From positions 1 to 64,000 of the forward strand of contig CBDFKJ010000004.1 of the NCBI GenBank assembly GCA_965248805.1: a DNA stretch of 64,000 nt, given 5' to 3'. The notes below the pieces were generated by a model that did not search any database, was not told the DNA's origin, and saw nothing but the letters and a program-made list of their open reading frames with translations. Every line of letters starts with the position of its first letter. The stretch's first letter is position 1. This stretch comes from CBDFKJ01 sp965248805 (lineage in GTDB: Bacteria > Pseudomonadota > Alphaproteobacteria > UBA6615). A program made the translations under genes and the position numbers. Shown here one piece after another: positions 7,464 to 14,667 of this stretch.

Positions 7464-7879
7464 GCGCGAAGCCGACACGAAGAGGCGAGCGCCGCGTTGA
7501 AGCGATCTTTGCGTTCCTTCTTCTTCTAGCCGGACATCTTGCTCTCGCCAATCGACTAGGCTGGGGGTGGTTCGATCTGTTGCTGCTCGATTTGTGGCTG
7601 TTGCCCGTTTGGTTCGGTCTGAAAGACGCGAATGGACGCGCCGATGAAGAAAACGACACCAAAGAACAAAAGGATCCATGCCATCCAAGTGCGAAGCAGA
7701 TTTGCGCCGTCAGAACCCCAATCGGTGCGGATAATGCGACTGGCGGCATAAAAGACGCCGACGCCCAGCACCGCCAATTCCAACGCGCCAGACGTGCCGA
7801 GAACGGCGAATACCTCGCCCATCGTCGAAACCTAACCTCCCACGCCGCCATCACCAAGGCGACGGGAGACGACACATGA
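7460..7879 (+). CDS. Possible phage membrane protein (ambiguous strand)
   Basis: 139 codons linked by ATGA overlaps at both ends to its neighbours, which supports reality. Residues 13-60 contain two hydrophobic stretches (AIFAFLLLLAGHLALA and WGWFDLLLLDLWLLPVWF). The C-terminal half is hydrophilic and of unconvincing composition. It conflicts with an equally plausible membrane-protein frame on the other strand (7556-7822), and only one may be expressed. Confidence 0.45.
   Translation: MSAKPTRRGERRVEAIFAFLLLLAGHLALANRLGWGWFDLLLLDLWLLPVWFGLKDANGRADEENDTKEQKDPCHPSAKQICAVRTPIGADNATGGIKDADAQHRQFQRARRAENGEYLAHRRNLTSHAAITKATGDDT
7556..7822 (-). CDS. Possible small membrane protein (ambiguous strand)
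   Basis: 88 aa with two hydrophobic segments (LELAVLGVGVFYAASRII and WMAWILLFFGVVFFIGASI) and a Gln/Pro-rich tail (NGQQPQIEQQQIEPPPA). The composition is more protein-like than that of the overlapping forward frame, but it would be the only leftward gene in this arm. It could be a lysogenic-conversion or superinfection protein. Unresolved. Confidence 0.4.
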   Translation of the reverse strand: MGEVFAVLGTSGALELAVLGVGVFYAASRIIRTDWGSDGANLLRTWMAWILLFFGVVFFIGASIRVFQTEPNGQQPQIEQQQIEPPPA

Positions 7880-8103
7880 CCGCTCCCGCGTCCCTCCACA
7901 CCCTGATGCGCGCCTACTGGACCGCCGCTCAAGCGCTGCGTGGGCGGAACCTGGTGTCACGCGCCACTGCGGCGGGCTTTCTCGCCGGCCAGGCCGAGCG
8001 TCCGGCACATCCGCTGATCGAGCGCCCATGCCGGCAGGCCGTCGCAGATCTCGGGCTGTCCGGCATCGAGCGCATCTGCCCGGACGGGCCGGAGGCGGCA
8101 TGA
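7876..8103 (+). CDS. Small phage protein of unknown function
   Basis: 75 aa. It overlaps the previous frame by ATGA and the nuclease gene by ATGA. Mostly helical (MRAYWTAAQALRGRNLVSRA). No domain recognised. Confidence 0.5.
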   Translation: MTAPASLHTLMRAYWTAAQALRGRNLVSRATAAGFLAGQAERPAHPLIERPCRQAVADLGLSGIERICPDGPEAA

Positions 8104-9023
8104 CAGTCGAGCGAACAGCCGCCGTAGCCGCCCCCGGCGTGTACGACATCGCGGCGGCCGAGTACTTCGCGCTTGATGCGCTGAACGCCTCGACAGCTTG
8201 GATGGTAGTGTCGCGCTCGCCGTTGCACGCCTGGACCGACAGCCCGCGCAACCCGGACTGGCAATCGGTCAACAAGCGTACCTTCGACCTCGGTACCGCG
8301 GCCCATCACATGGTCTTGCGGCAGGATTTCTGGCGCGAAGAGATCGTCCGGATCGACGCGGCCGACTTCCGCGGCAAAGACGCTCGCGAGGCCCGCGACG
8401 ACGCCCATGCGCGCGGCCTGACGCCGATCCTGCGCGACCAATACGCGGCGCTGGAACGCATGGTCGTGGCGCTGGAGCAACACGCGCAGGCTTCACGCGC
8501 CTTCACGAACGGCAAGCCCGAGCGCACGCTGATCTGGCGCGACGCCGAAACCGGATTGCTCCTGAAATGCCGGCCCGACTGGACACCGAACGTGCTGCCG
8601 TCGCCGTTCCCGGACTTCAAGAGTACTCAGGACGCCAACCCGCACACCTGGGACCGCCGCTTCTGCCTCGACCATGGCGGACTGCTGCGCGCGGCGTGGT
8701 ACGCCGAAGGCTTCCGCAACGTGTTCGAGATCGACAAGCCGACGCTCTACTACGTTGTACAGGAGATCGCGCCGCCATACGCCATCTGCATCCGCGTGGT
8801 CGAGCATGACTCGACCGTGATGCGCATCGGGCGCGCGCTGATGCGCAAGGCAGTATGGAGTTGGGCGCAGTGCATCGACTCCGGCAAGTTCCCGTCCTAC
8901 CCGCTGATCGGCCGCATCGAGGCGCCGCAATGGGCGGCCGACCGTTACGACGTCGAGCTCGCCGACTACATGGCCCCGCGCAAGCGCGAGGCTTTCATGC
9001 CCGAAGCCTTGGAGGCTGGATAG
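8100..9023 (+). CDS. RecE-like PD-(D/E)XK exonuclease
   Basis: 307 aa from ATG 8100. It resembles the exodeoxyribonuclease VIII-like PDDEXK domain (DUF3799): GTAAHHMVL near residue 65, then RTLIWRDAETGLLLKCRPDW and PDFKST, which supply the Asp and the (D/E)-X-K catalytic residues. A helical LDHGGLLRAAWYAEGF segment follows. It would degrade double-stranded ends to give 3' overhangs. RecT lies two genes downstream, completing a RecET-type annealing recombination system. An unusual PP-loop gene lies between them. Confidence 0.85.
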   Translation: MTVERTAAVAAPGVYDIAAAEYFALDALNASTAWMVVSRSPLHAWTDSPRNPDWQSVNKRTFDLGTAAHHMVLRQDFWREEIVRIDAADFRGKDAREARDDAHARGLTPILRDQYAALERMVVALEQHAQASRAFTNGKPERTLIWRDAETGLLLKCRPDWTPNVLPSPFPDFKSTQDANPHTWDRRFCLDHGGLLRAAWYAEGFRNVFEIDKPTLYYVVQEIAPPYAICIRVVEHDSTVMRIGRALMRKAVWSWAQCIDSGKFPSYPLIGRIEAPQWAADRYDVELADYMAPRKREAFMPEALEAG

Positions 9024-9028
9024 GTCCG

Positions 9029-9859
9029 ATGGCCCAGCCGCAGCCCAGCCTGCGCGTGCTTTCGCTCGGCGCCGGCGTGCAGTCGACGACGCTGGCCCTG
9101 ATGGCAGCGCACGGAGACATCGCGCCGCCGCCGGACTGCGCGATCTTCGCCGATACGGGCTGGGAGCCACAGGCGGTGTACGAGCACCTAGCCTGGCTGC
9201 GGTCGCCCAACGTCCTACCCTTTCCCGTGCATGTCGTGAACAACGGCAATCTGCGCGACAACATCCTCGCGCGCCGCAACACCACCGGCGGCCGCTTCGC
9301 GGCGGTGCCCTGGTACATCGTCAATCCCGACGGCTCACACGGTCTCGGCCGCCGCCAATGCACGTCGGAATACAAGCTGACCCCGCTGATGTGGAAGATG
9401 CGCGAGTTGCTCGGCGTCGGCCGCCGCACCTGCATCCCGGCCGGCGCGGTCGAGGTCTGGGTCGGCATCAGCCTGGACGAGGTCCTGCGCATGAAGCCGG
9501 CACGCCAACAGTGGCAAACGACCCGGTGGCCGCTGATCGAAGCCGGCATGACGCGCCGGGACTGTCTCGGATGGCTGCGGCGCCACGATTATCCCGAGCC
9601 GCCGAAATCGGCCTGCATCGGTTGTCCGTTCCATGGCGACCGGGCTTGGCGGGAACTGCGCGACAACTCTCCGGAGGAATGGGCCGATGCCGTGACGGTA
9701 GACGCGGCGCTTCGTGAGGGCGATGCACGCGGCATGGCGGGCGTCGAGTACATGCACAGCAGCCGGCAGCCCATCGACGAGGTCGATCTGTCGACCGCGA
9801 TCGAGCGGGGCCAGGGCGATCTATTCATCAACGAGTGCGAAGGGATGTGCGGCGTATGA
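9029..9859 (+). CDS. PP-loop ATPase, PAPS-reductase-like phage family
   Basis: 276 aa from ATG 9029. LSLGAGVQSTTLALMAAHG is the nucleotide-binding PP-loop, and IFADTGWEP follows. Conserved cysteines occur as RRQCTSEYK, ACIGCPFHGD and the C-terminal CEGMCGV. This arrangement could hold a metal or Fe-S cluster and is typical of phage-borne members related to PAPS reductase and DndC-type enzymes. Target unknown; base or tRNA thiolation, or DNA sulfur chemistry, are possibilities by family analogy only. Sits between recE-like and recT genes. Confidence 0.8.
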   Translation: MAQPQPSLRVLSLGAGVQSTTLALMAAHGDIAPPPDCAIFADTGWEPQAVYEHLAWLRSPNVLPFPVHVVNNGNLRDNILARRNTTGGRFAAVPWYIVNPDGSHGLGRRQCTSEYKLTPLMWKMRELLGVGRRTCIPAGAVEVWVGISLDEVLRMKPARQQWQTTRWPLIEAGMTRRDCLGWLRRHDYPEPPKSACIGCPFHGDRAWRELRDNSPEEWADAVTVDAALREGDARGMAGVEYMHSSRQPIDEVDLSTAIERGQGDLFINECEGMCGV

Positions 9860-10875
9860 ACGACCTGGCTAAAACCCGCCGTGAGCAGCCCAACCGTGAG
9901 CTGCTGGACCCGCTGACGACGAGCCCAACCGGCACACGCGGCGCGCTGGTGCCGACCAACGCCGGCGAGGCCATGGAGTTCGCCAAAGTCATGGCCTCGG
10001 GCGATATCGGCGTGCCGGCGCACCTGCGCAACAAGCCGGGCGTGTGCCTGCGTATCGTCTCCGACGCCATGAACACCGGCATGTCGCCGTTCCACCTGGC
10101 CTACGACAGCTACGCGATCAGTGGACGCCTGGCCTACGGCGCCAAGTCGATCCACGCGATGGTGCTGGCCAGTGGCCTGCTCGACGGCGATCTGAGCCTC
10201 GACTTCCATGGGGAGGGCGAGGCGATGGTCTGCACCGTCACCGGCCGGCGCCGCGGCAGCGGTGAGCACGCCGAGAGCTATGCGCTCAGGAACATCACCG
10301 TGCGCAACTCACCGCTGTGGAAGTCGCAGCCACGCCAGCAGATGGGCTACTACGCCGTGCGCGCCTGGTGCCGGCTGCACGTGCCCGACGCCATCATGGG
10401 CCTGGTCGCGCGCGAGGACGACCCTTTGCCGATGCGCGACGTGACGCCACGTGCGGAGCCTGCGACGGCCGTCGGTGCGGTGGCGCAGCAGTTGGGGATC
10501 AATGGTGACGTAGCTCAAGGGACAGAGCGCGGTGTTCCAAACTCTGAGGTTGCAGGTTCGAGTCCTGCCGTCACCACTATGGGCGAGGTCAAGTCGGAGG
10601 ACGATGCGACCACACAATCCGGTCAGGATGAGGGCGACGCTGCCCCGGCCCAGCCTGAATCATCCGCCTCGCCCACCAGCCATAAGCCATCGCCGGCCGA
10701 AGCGTTCGTCACACGAGCGATGGGTGCCTACGCGAGCGCGCCCACCGGCATCGCCATCTCAGACTTCAAGACGGAGAACCGTGGGCACTACGAAGCACTG
10801 TCGGACGATCAGCAGGCGACGCTCAAGCAAGCCGAGTCCGCGCGCCGCAAGGAACTGAAAGCGGGTGCAGGATGA
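9856..10875 (+). CDS. recT: RecT-family single-strand annealing protein
   Basis: 339 aa from ATG 9856 (overlaps previous stop). The annealing core spans about residues 30-190: NAGEAMEFAKVMASGDIGVP, then NKPGVCLRIVSDAMNTGMSP and a MGYYAVRAWCRLHVPD segment. It promotes pairing of complementary single strands produced by the RecE-like nuclease. The odd part is the C-terminal linker. Codons at 10504-10576 are a complete tRNA-Trp sequence, so residues VAQGTERGVPNSEVAGSSPA are a read-through of tRNA. Past it, a low-complexity Ser/Pro/Glu linker and a short helical tail follow. Confidence 0.85.
   Translation: MNDLAKTRREQPNRELLDPLTTSPTGTRGALVPTNAGEAMEFAKVMASGDIGVPAHLRNKPGVCLRIVSDAMNTGMSPFHLAYDSYAISGRLAYGAKSIHAMVLASGLLDGDLSLDFHGEGEAMVCTVTGRRRGSGEHAESYALRNITVRNSPLWKSQPRQQMGYYAVRAWCRLHVPDAIMGLVAREDDPLPMRDVTPRAEPATAVGAVAQQLGINGDVAQGTERGVPNSEVAGSSPAVTTMGEVKSEDDATTQSGQDEGDAAPAQPESSASPTSHKPSPAEAFVTRAMGAYASAPTGIAISDFKTENRGHYEALSDDQQATLKQAESARRKELKAGAG
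10504..10576 (+). tRNA. tRNA-Trp(CCA) inside the recT reading frame
   Basis: A full cloverleaf can be drawn. The acceptor is GGTGACG (10504-10510) with CGTCACC (10569-10575). The D stem is GCTC/GAGC with loop AAGGGACA. The anticodon loop TTCCAAA (10535-10541) gives CCA on a 5-bp stem with one U-U mismatch. The variable loop is 5 nt and the T arm is GCAGG-TTCGAGT-CCTGC. The discriminator is A and no CCA is encoded (ACTA follows). All 73 nt lie in frame within recT without stops. It is probably a phage-borne tRNA or the scar of an insertion into a permissive linker. Confidence 0.85.
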
Positions 10876-11210
10876 CCGCAAAAATGAAGTTTGAAGACTG
10901 GGCCATCCTGGAGCTGATGGGCCATCGGCGCCTGGCCGGATACGTCACCGAGCAGGAGATCGCCGGCGCTTCGTTCCTCCGCCTCGATGTTCACACCGCC
11001 GACAGCATTGTCGCCACGCAGTTCTATTCACCCGCATCGGTCTATTGCCTCACACCGACCACCGAAGACATCGCGCGGGCGCTCGGGGAGCGGTCCCAGC
11101 CGCAGCCCGTCCAGCGCTACGAGCTTGCGCCGGCGGCGCGCTCTGCACGCGACACGATCGAAGACACAGGCAATCCGCAATTCGATCCCGAAGACGACAA
11201 ACAGTTTTGA
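10872..11210 (+). CDS. Conserved phage protein of unknown function
   Basis: 112 aa, ATG 10872 overlapping the recT stop. FEDWAILELMGHRRLAGYVT and TQFYSPASVYCLTPTTEDIA are hallmarks of a family common in proteobacterial phages, commonly downstream of recombination genes. No biochemical function is established. Confidence 0.75.
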   Translation: MTAKMKFEDWAILELMGHRRLAGYVTEQEIAGASFLRLDVHTADSIVATQFYSPASVYCLTPTTEDIARALGERSQPQPVQRYELAPAARSARDTIEDTGNPQFDPEDDKQF

Positions 11211-11211
11211 C

Positions 11212-12147
11212 ATGGCTGACGGCACCAAGATCGAGTGGACCGACGCGACGTGGAACCCGGTTACGGGTTGCTCGGTGGTCTCGCCCGGCTGCACCAACTG
11301 CTACGCGATGAAGCTCGCCGGAGGCCGGCTGCGGAACCATCCGTCACGCGTTGGGTTGACGGAGCCAAGCAAGGCCGGGCCGGTTTGGACGGGCGAGGTC
11401 CGGCTGAACGAGGAATGGCTCGATCAACCGCTTCACTGGCGGGAGCCGAGGCGAGTTTTCGTCTGCGCACACGGCGACCTGTTTCACGAGGCCGTACCCG
11501 ACGAGTGGATCGACGGCGTGTTCGCGGTGATGGCCTTATGTCCGCAACATACGTTTCAGGTGCTGACCAAGCGTCCGGAGCGGGCGAAGGATTACCTCAG
11601 CGTCGGCGCCACGTGCATTCGTGTCGGCATCCGACATGAAGCGGAGCGATTGTTTGGCGTTGATCCCGGTGCGGTGACAAAGCCTCTGCCCAACGTATGG
11701 CTCGGCGTCAGCGTCGAGGATCAGGCGCGGGCGAACGGGCGCATCCCGCTGTTGCTGGAAACGCCGGTTGCTGTGCGGTTCGTCTCGGCGGAACCGCTGT
11801 TGGGGCCGGTGGCCATATTCGACATGGACGGCCCGGTAGATGTGCCGGACGGCGTGCCATCGCCGATCCATTGGGTCATCGTCGGAGGCGAGTCTGGTCC
11901 GGGCGCGCGGCCCATGCACCCGGAGTGGGCGCGAGGGCTCCGCGATCAATGCCAGGCGGTTGGCGTGCCGTTCTTCTTCAAGCAATGGGGCACGTGGGTG
12001 CCGAACGATGCCGCGTTCCGCGCCGACGTCGTGCCTAGCGCCGTGCGTCACCCGTGGGGCCGGTGTCAGCCGGCGATGGCCCATGTCGGCAAGCGTCTCG
12101 GCGGCCGCCACCTGGACCGCAGGACGTGGGACGAGTACCCGCAATGA
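11212..12147 (+). CDS. Phage Gp37/Gp68 (DUF5131) family protein
   Basis: 311 aa from ATG 11212. It begins with KIEWTDATWNPVTGC and GCTNCYAMKLAGG, the cysteine pattern of the Gp37/Gp68 family. These proteins look like divergent radical-SAM or Fe-S proteins. Further motifs are FVCAHGDLFHEAVP, HTFQVLTKRPERA, PLPNVWLGVSVEDQ and WVIVGGESGPGARPM, followed by a C-terminal FFFKQWG. The length is typical. The function is unknown; phage genome modification or host takeover has been suggested by context. Confidence 0.88.
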   Translation: MADGTKIEWTDATWNPVTGCSVVSPGCTNCYAMKLAGGRLRNHPSRVGLTEPSKAGPVWTGEVRLNEEWLDQPLHWREPRRVFVCAHGDLFHEAVPDEWIDGVFAVMALCPQHTFQVLTKRPERAKDYLSVGATCIRVGIRHEAERLFGVDPGAVTKPLPNVWLGVSVEDQARANGRIPLLLETPVAVRFVSAEPLLGPVAIFDMDGPVDVPDGVPSPIHWVIVGGESGPGARPMHPEWARGLRDQCQAVGVPFFFKQWGTWVPNDAAFRADVVPSAVRHPWGRCQPAMAHVGKRLGGRHLDRRTWDEYPQ

Positions 12148-12378
12148 CGGAATGCCCCTGGTGCACGGTGGAGTTCGCGCCGGCAAGGCGCGGCGCCTAT
12201 GCCAAGCGGTTCTGCTCGGCCGGGTGCCGCAACCCAGTTCAACTCCGCGAAACGGAAGTTCATTGATGCGCTCATGAGCGATGGCGACAGAGTGATCCGC
12301 GAATGGAATGCTGTTTCTGCGTCGTGCACGACGGCTGGAGTGCCACCCGAGCCTTCCGGGGTAGGCGGGGAGCAATGA
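12144..12378 (+). pseudogene. Phage zinc-ribbon protein, frameshifted
   Basis: It starts by an ATGA overlap. CPWCTVEF and CSAGCRN give a four-cysteine ribbon. The first frame stops at 12266, but the +1 frame continues with FNSAKRKFIDALMSDGDRVI and ends at TGA 12378, which overlaps the next start. The intact family reads CR-x-x-F-x-x-A after the last Cys, so one extra base near 12233-12240 explains the break. It may be a pseudogene or a sequence error. Confidence 0.6.
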
Positions 12379-12440
12379 ACGCCTCGCGCGTCTCCACGAC
12401 AGAGTTTGGGTACTACCAATCGTTGGAAGTGGGCCAATGA
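12375..12440 (+). CDS. 21-aa phage micro-ORF
   Basis: MNASRVSTTEFGYYQSLEVG. It is linked by ATGA overlaps to the genes before and after. It has no known function and may act mainly to couple translation into the HTH gene. Confidence 0.35.
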   Translation: MNASRVSTTEFGYYQSLEVGQ

Positions 12441-12760
12441 CCCCCGAGCGCATCCTCACCCCGGCGGCGTGTGCCATCACCGGCCTCAATTTACGCACAA
12501 TGCAGGAACTCGCGGCCAAAGGTAGCATTCCCAGCGCAGCCAAGCTTGGCGCGCGCTGGACCTTCGACGAGGCGCGCTTGCGGCTGTGGATAAAGGAACG
12601 GGAGGACGACGCGCAATGTCGCGCCAACACGACGACAGCAACCTCTATCGGGTGGGCGGCACCTACTACCTCAAGATCGAGATCGATAAGAAGCAAATAC
12701 GGCGATCTCTACGAACAAAGAATCGGGCGGAGGCGCAGACCCGCCGAGACGAGTGCTTGA
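12437..12760 (+). CDS. Small HTH DNA-binding protein, excisionase-like
   Basis: The first 55 residues (LTPAACAITGLNLRTMQELA followed by GARWTFDEARLRLWIK) form the winged helix of excisionase/MerR-like proteins. This fits its place directly before the integrase. The frame then continues 145 bp into the integrase gene with low-quality sequence, so the functional part is probably the N-terminal half. It would direct excision by bending the attachment site. Confidence 0.65.
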   Translation: MTPERILTPAACAITGLNLRTMQELAAKGSIPSAAKLGARWTFDEARLRLWIKEREDDAQCRANTTTATSIGWAAPTTSRSRSIRSKYGDLYEQRIGRRRRPAETSA

Positions 12761-13692
12761 GTGAGTTGCTCGGGAACACGCATCCGTGGCGCGATGCTGT
12801 CACCCTATGGCTAGCCGAATACCTGCCACAGAACGTCGGAGCCGCAACGGCGCAGCGCTACGAAGTCTCTTTGGGCCAAATTGCAAGCGCCATGGTCACC
12901 CATCGCGGCGCGCGCGTGATGCTTGAGGCGATGCCGATCGAGGCCATCACGCTGAAGACCGTCCGCGAGGTTGTCGCCTGGTCCAAGCGCAATCGCCCCA
13001 GCATCACCCACGCCACGCTGTGCCGCGACCTGACCGCGCTGTCATCGGTGCTGCACGCGTGCGTCGGCTGGGGATGGCGCGAGGACAACCCAGCCCGCAA
13101 CTATGATCGCTCGCACATCAAGGAACGCCGCGACCCGATCACCCTGCCCACAGACGACCACGTCGACGCCGTGTTGGCTCATGCGCCCGCGCCCTGGGCT
13201 GAAGCGGTGCGCTTCCTCGACGCCACCGGCATGCGCGCCGACGAAGGCTTCGGCCTCACCCACGAAGCCATCGCCACCGATCTGAGCGGCGCCATACTCA
13301 CCAAGACCAAGTCTGGGCGGGCGCGCTTTGTTCCATTCAGCCAGAGGGCAGCCGGCATAGTAGCCGGCATACCCCGGCATCTGCGATCGCCCTTCGTATT
13401 CTGGCATGGTAGCGGCGCTCGCTACGCCAACGTCTCAGCCCGGCATATCACGCTCAGGTCCAAGTCAGCGGTCACGGAGATGGCGGGCGGTGAGGTTACG
13501 TTTTCGTTGCACCACTTGCGCCACCGCTTCGCGGTTCGTTATCTACATGAAGGCGGCAACATCTACGATCTGCAGGCGATCCTGGGTCATGGCAGCCTCA
13601 AGACGACCGAGATTTATCTCGACTTCCTGGACCCGGAAACCCGCCAGCGCGCCATGCGCCGCGTCACCTACCCGGCACACAAGCCGGCATAG
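12616..13692 (+). CDS. Tyrosine-recombinase phage integrase
   Basis: 358 aa from ATG 12616. The N-terminal arm-binding region has GGTYYLKIEIDKKQIRRSL. The core-binding domain spans about residues 60-165. The catalytic domain has ATGMRADEG (first Arg), HHLRHRFAVRYL (His-x-x-Arg) and LGHGSLKTTEIYLDFL (nucleophile Tyr). It ends 54 bp from tRNA-Ser, the expected attachment site. It recombines attP with the tRNA 3' end. Confidence 0.93.
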   Translation: MSRQHDDSNLYRVGGTYYLKIEIDKKQIRRSLRTKNRAEAQTRRDECLSELLGNTHPWRDAVTLWLAEYLPQNVGAATAQRYEVSLGQIASAMVTHRGARVMLEAMPIEAITLKTVREVVAWSKRNRPSITHATLCRDLTALSSVLHACVGWGWREDNPARNYDRSHIKERRDPITLPTDDHVDAVLAHAPAPWAEAVRFLDATGMRADEGFGLTHEAIATDLSGAILTKTKSGRARFVPFSQRAAGIVAGIPRHLRSPFVFWHGSGARYANVSARHITLRSKSAVTEMAGGEVTFSLHHLRHRFAVRYLHEGGNIYDLQAILGHGSLKTTEIYLDFLDPETRQRAMRRVTYPAHKPA

Positions 13693-13746
13693 ATGTAACG
13701 GTTTGCCATGAACCAATGCGTGAAGATCGACGCGGAAAGAGTTAGC

Positions 13747-13839
13747 TGGCGGAGGGAGGGGGATTCGAACCCCCGGTACGGCTTGTCACCGTACAACGGT
13801 TTAGCAAACCGCCGCCTTCAGCCACTCGGCCATCCCTCC
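13747..13839 (-). tRNA. tRNA-Ser(GCT)
   Basis: On the reverse strand: acceptor GGAGGGA (13839-13833), anticodon loop with GCT (TTTGCTAAA), a long variable arm (GTACGG paired with CCGTAC) and the T arm GGGGGTTCGAATCCCCC. The encoded CCA is at 13749-13747. It reads toward the prophage, so its 3' end is the integration site of prophage 1. Confidence 0.95.
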
Positions 13840-13907
13840 GATCGGTCGCAAGCGATCGAAGGGCTGATGTAGCCAGCGCAGCGGGGGCTGTCAATTGCGG
13901 GGCCGGC

Positions 13908-14276
13908 TCAAGCGGCGCACCATCGTTGGTAGCAGGATTTCATGGCTTCGAACGCCGTCTTCTCGGCATCGCCCGCCCCCGGGTTGGCGGCGCAGGCCGT
14001 CCGATAGCGATCGCGCGCGTCGACAAAGTCGATCCACAACCCGGCCCGTTCGAGCGGGCAGCCGCGACGACGCTCGTGCGTTGGCGCGCGCATGCTGTCG
14101 ACCACGTCTTCGAGGATCTGGCGCAGTCGCATCGCCCGCTCGAATTCCCCAGCGGCATAGGCATGGCTAAAGGCGGCGAGGATCTTGTCATTCAGCCGCC
14201 GATCGAAGCGGGACGATACCGTCGGCGGTACAGAGACTTGCGTAACCTCGGCCACTTGCGCACGCGTATCGCGCAT
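13908..14276 (-). CDS. Hypothetical helical protein
   Basis: 122 aa. A long helical region (RRLNDKILAAFSHAYAAGEF and AMRLRQILEDVVDSM) followed by LWIDFVDARDRYRTA. This layout is seen in small uncharacterised alphaproteobacterial proteins. No catalytic motif. It lies beside tRNA-Ser on the chromosomal side of the prophage. Confidence 0.6.
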   Translation of the reverse strand: MRDTRAQVAEVTQVSVPPTVSSRFDRRLNDKILAAFSHAYAAGEFERAMRLRQILEDVVDSMRAPTHERRRGCPLERAGLWIDFVDARDRYRTACAANPGAGDAEKTAFEAMKSCYQRWCAA

Positions 14277-14441
14277 CGTGTCCCTCCCTACACTCGATTG
14301 CAGCCGCCTTTTACGGCCGCCGCCGCTAAGGATTGCCTAACGCCGGCCGACGGCGCGGCAGCAGCTATGATCCTTCAACCTTTTCTTTACGCAATCCTTG
14401 GTAAATCGATTGGATCGAGCGGTAATTCGGGACGTCGCCAC

Positions 14442-14666
14442 ATGTCGTTGTCGCAACAGTCGATTGATGCCCTGATTGATCTAGTCGAGATCAAGCTGAC
14501 CTGCATGCAAGTCCTCGATCGCGAAGACGCGCGCGAGCACGCCGCCCTCGAACAATGCCTAGGCGAACTGCGCACGCTGTTTCAGAAGGCGGTGGACGGC
14601 ACGGTCGTGCAATTGGTGGCCGATGGCGGAAAACGCCGGCGCCGCGGCATGCGCGTAGCCGTCTGA
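14442..14666 (+). CDS. Small hypothetical protein
   Basis: 74 aa from ATG 14442 (MSLSQQSIDALIDLVEIKLT). Helical, with a basic tail (GGKRRRRGMRV). Its stop is directly beside the convergent end of metC (14668). No family recognised. Confidence 0.5.
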   Translation: MSLSQQSIDALIDLVEIKLTCMQVLDREDAREHAALEQCLGELRTLFQKAVDGTVVQLVADGGKRRRRGMRVAV

Positions 14667-14667
14667 C

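Larger units (their letters stand above)
1..13746. mobile_element. Prophage 1 (early/immunity/integration end)
   Basis: Contiguous phage-type genes run from the left edge to tRNA-Ser. Two divergent, tightly overlapped operons flank a CI/Cro-like immunity region at about 5.5-6.6 kb. The integrase ends 54 bp from the tRNA-Ser 3' end, the usual geometry for a tyrosine-recombinase prophage integrated into a tRNA 3' end. No head, portal or tail genes are in view, so the structural half either lies left of the window or has been lost. The transposase at the extreme left shows that this side has been invaded by an insertion sequence. The second att site is not visible. Confidence 0.85.

Noticed and set aside
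10309..10617. Reverse-strand frame with GDGRTRTCNLRVWNTALCPL
   Set aside because: This peptide is a familiar artefact of translating the antisense of tRNA genes; here it is simply the complement of the tRNA-Trp embedded in recT.
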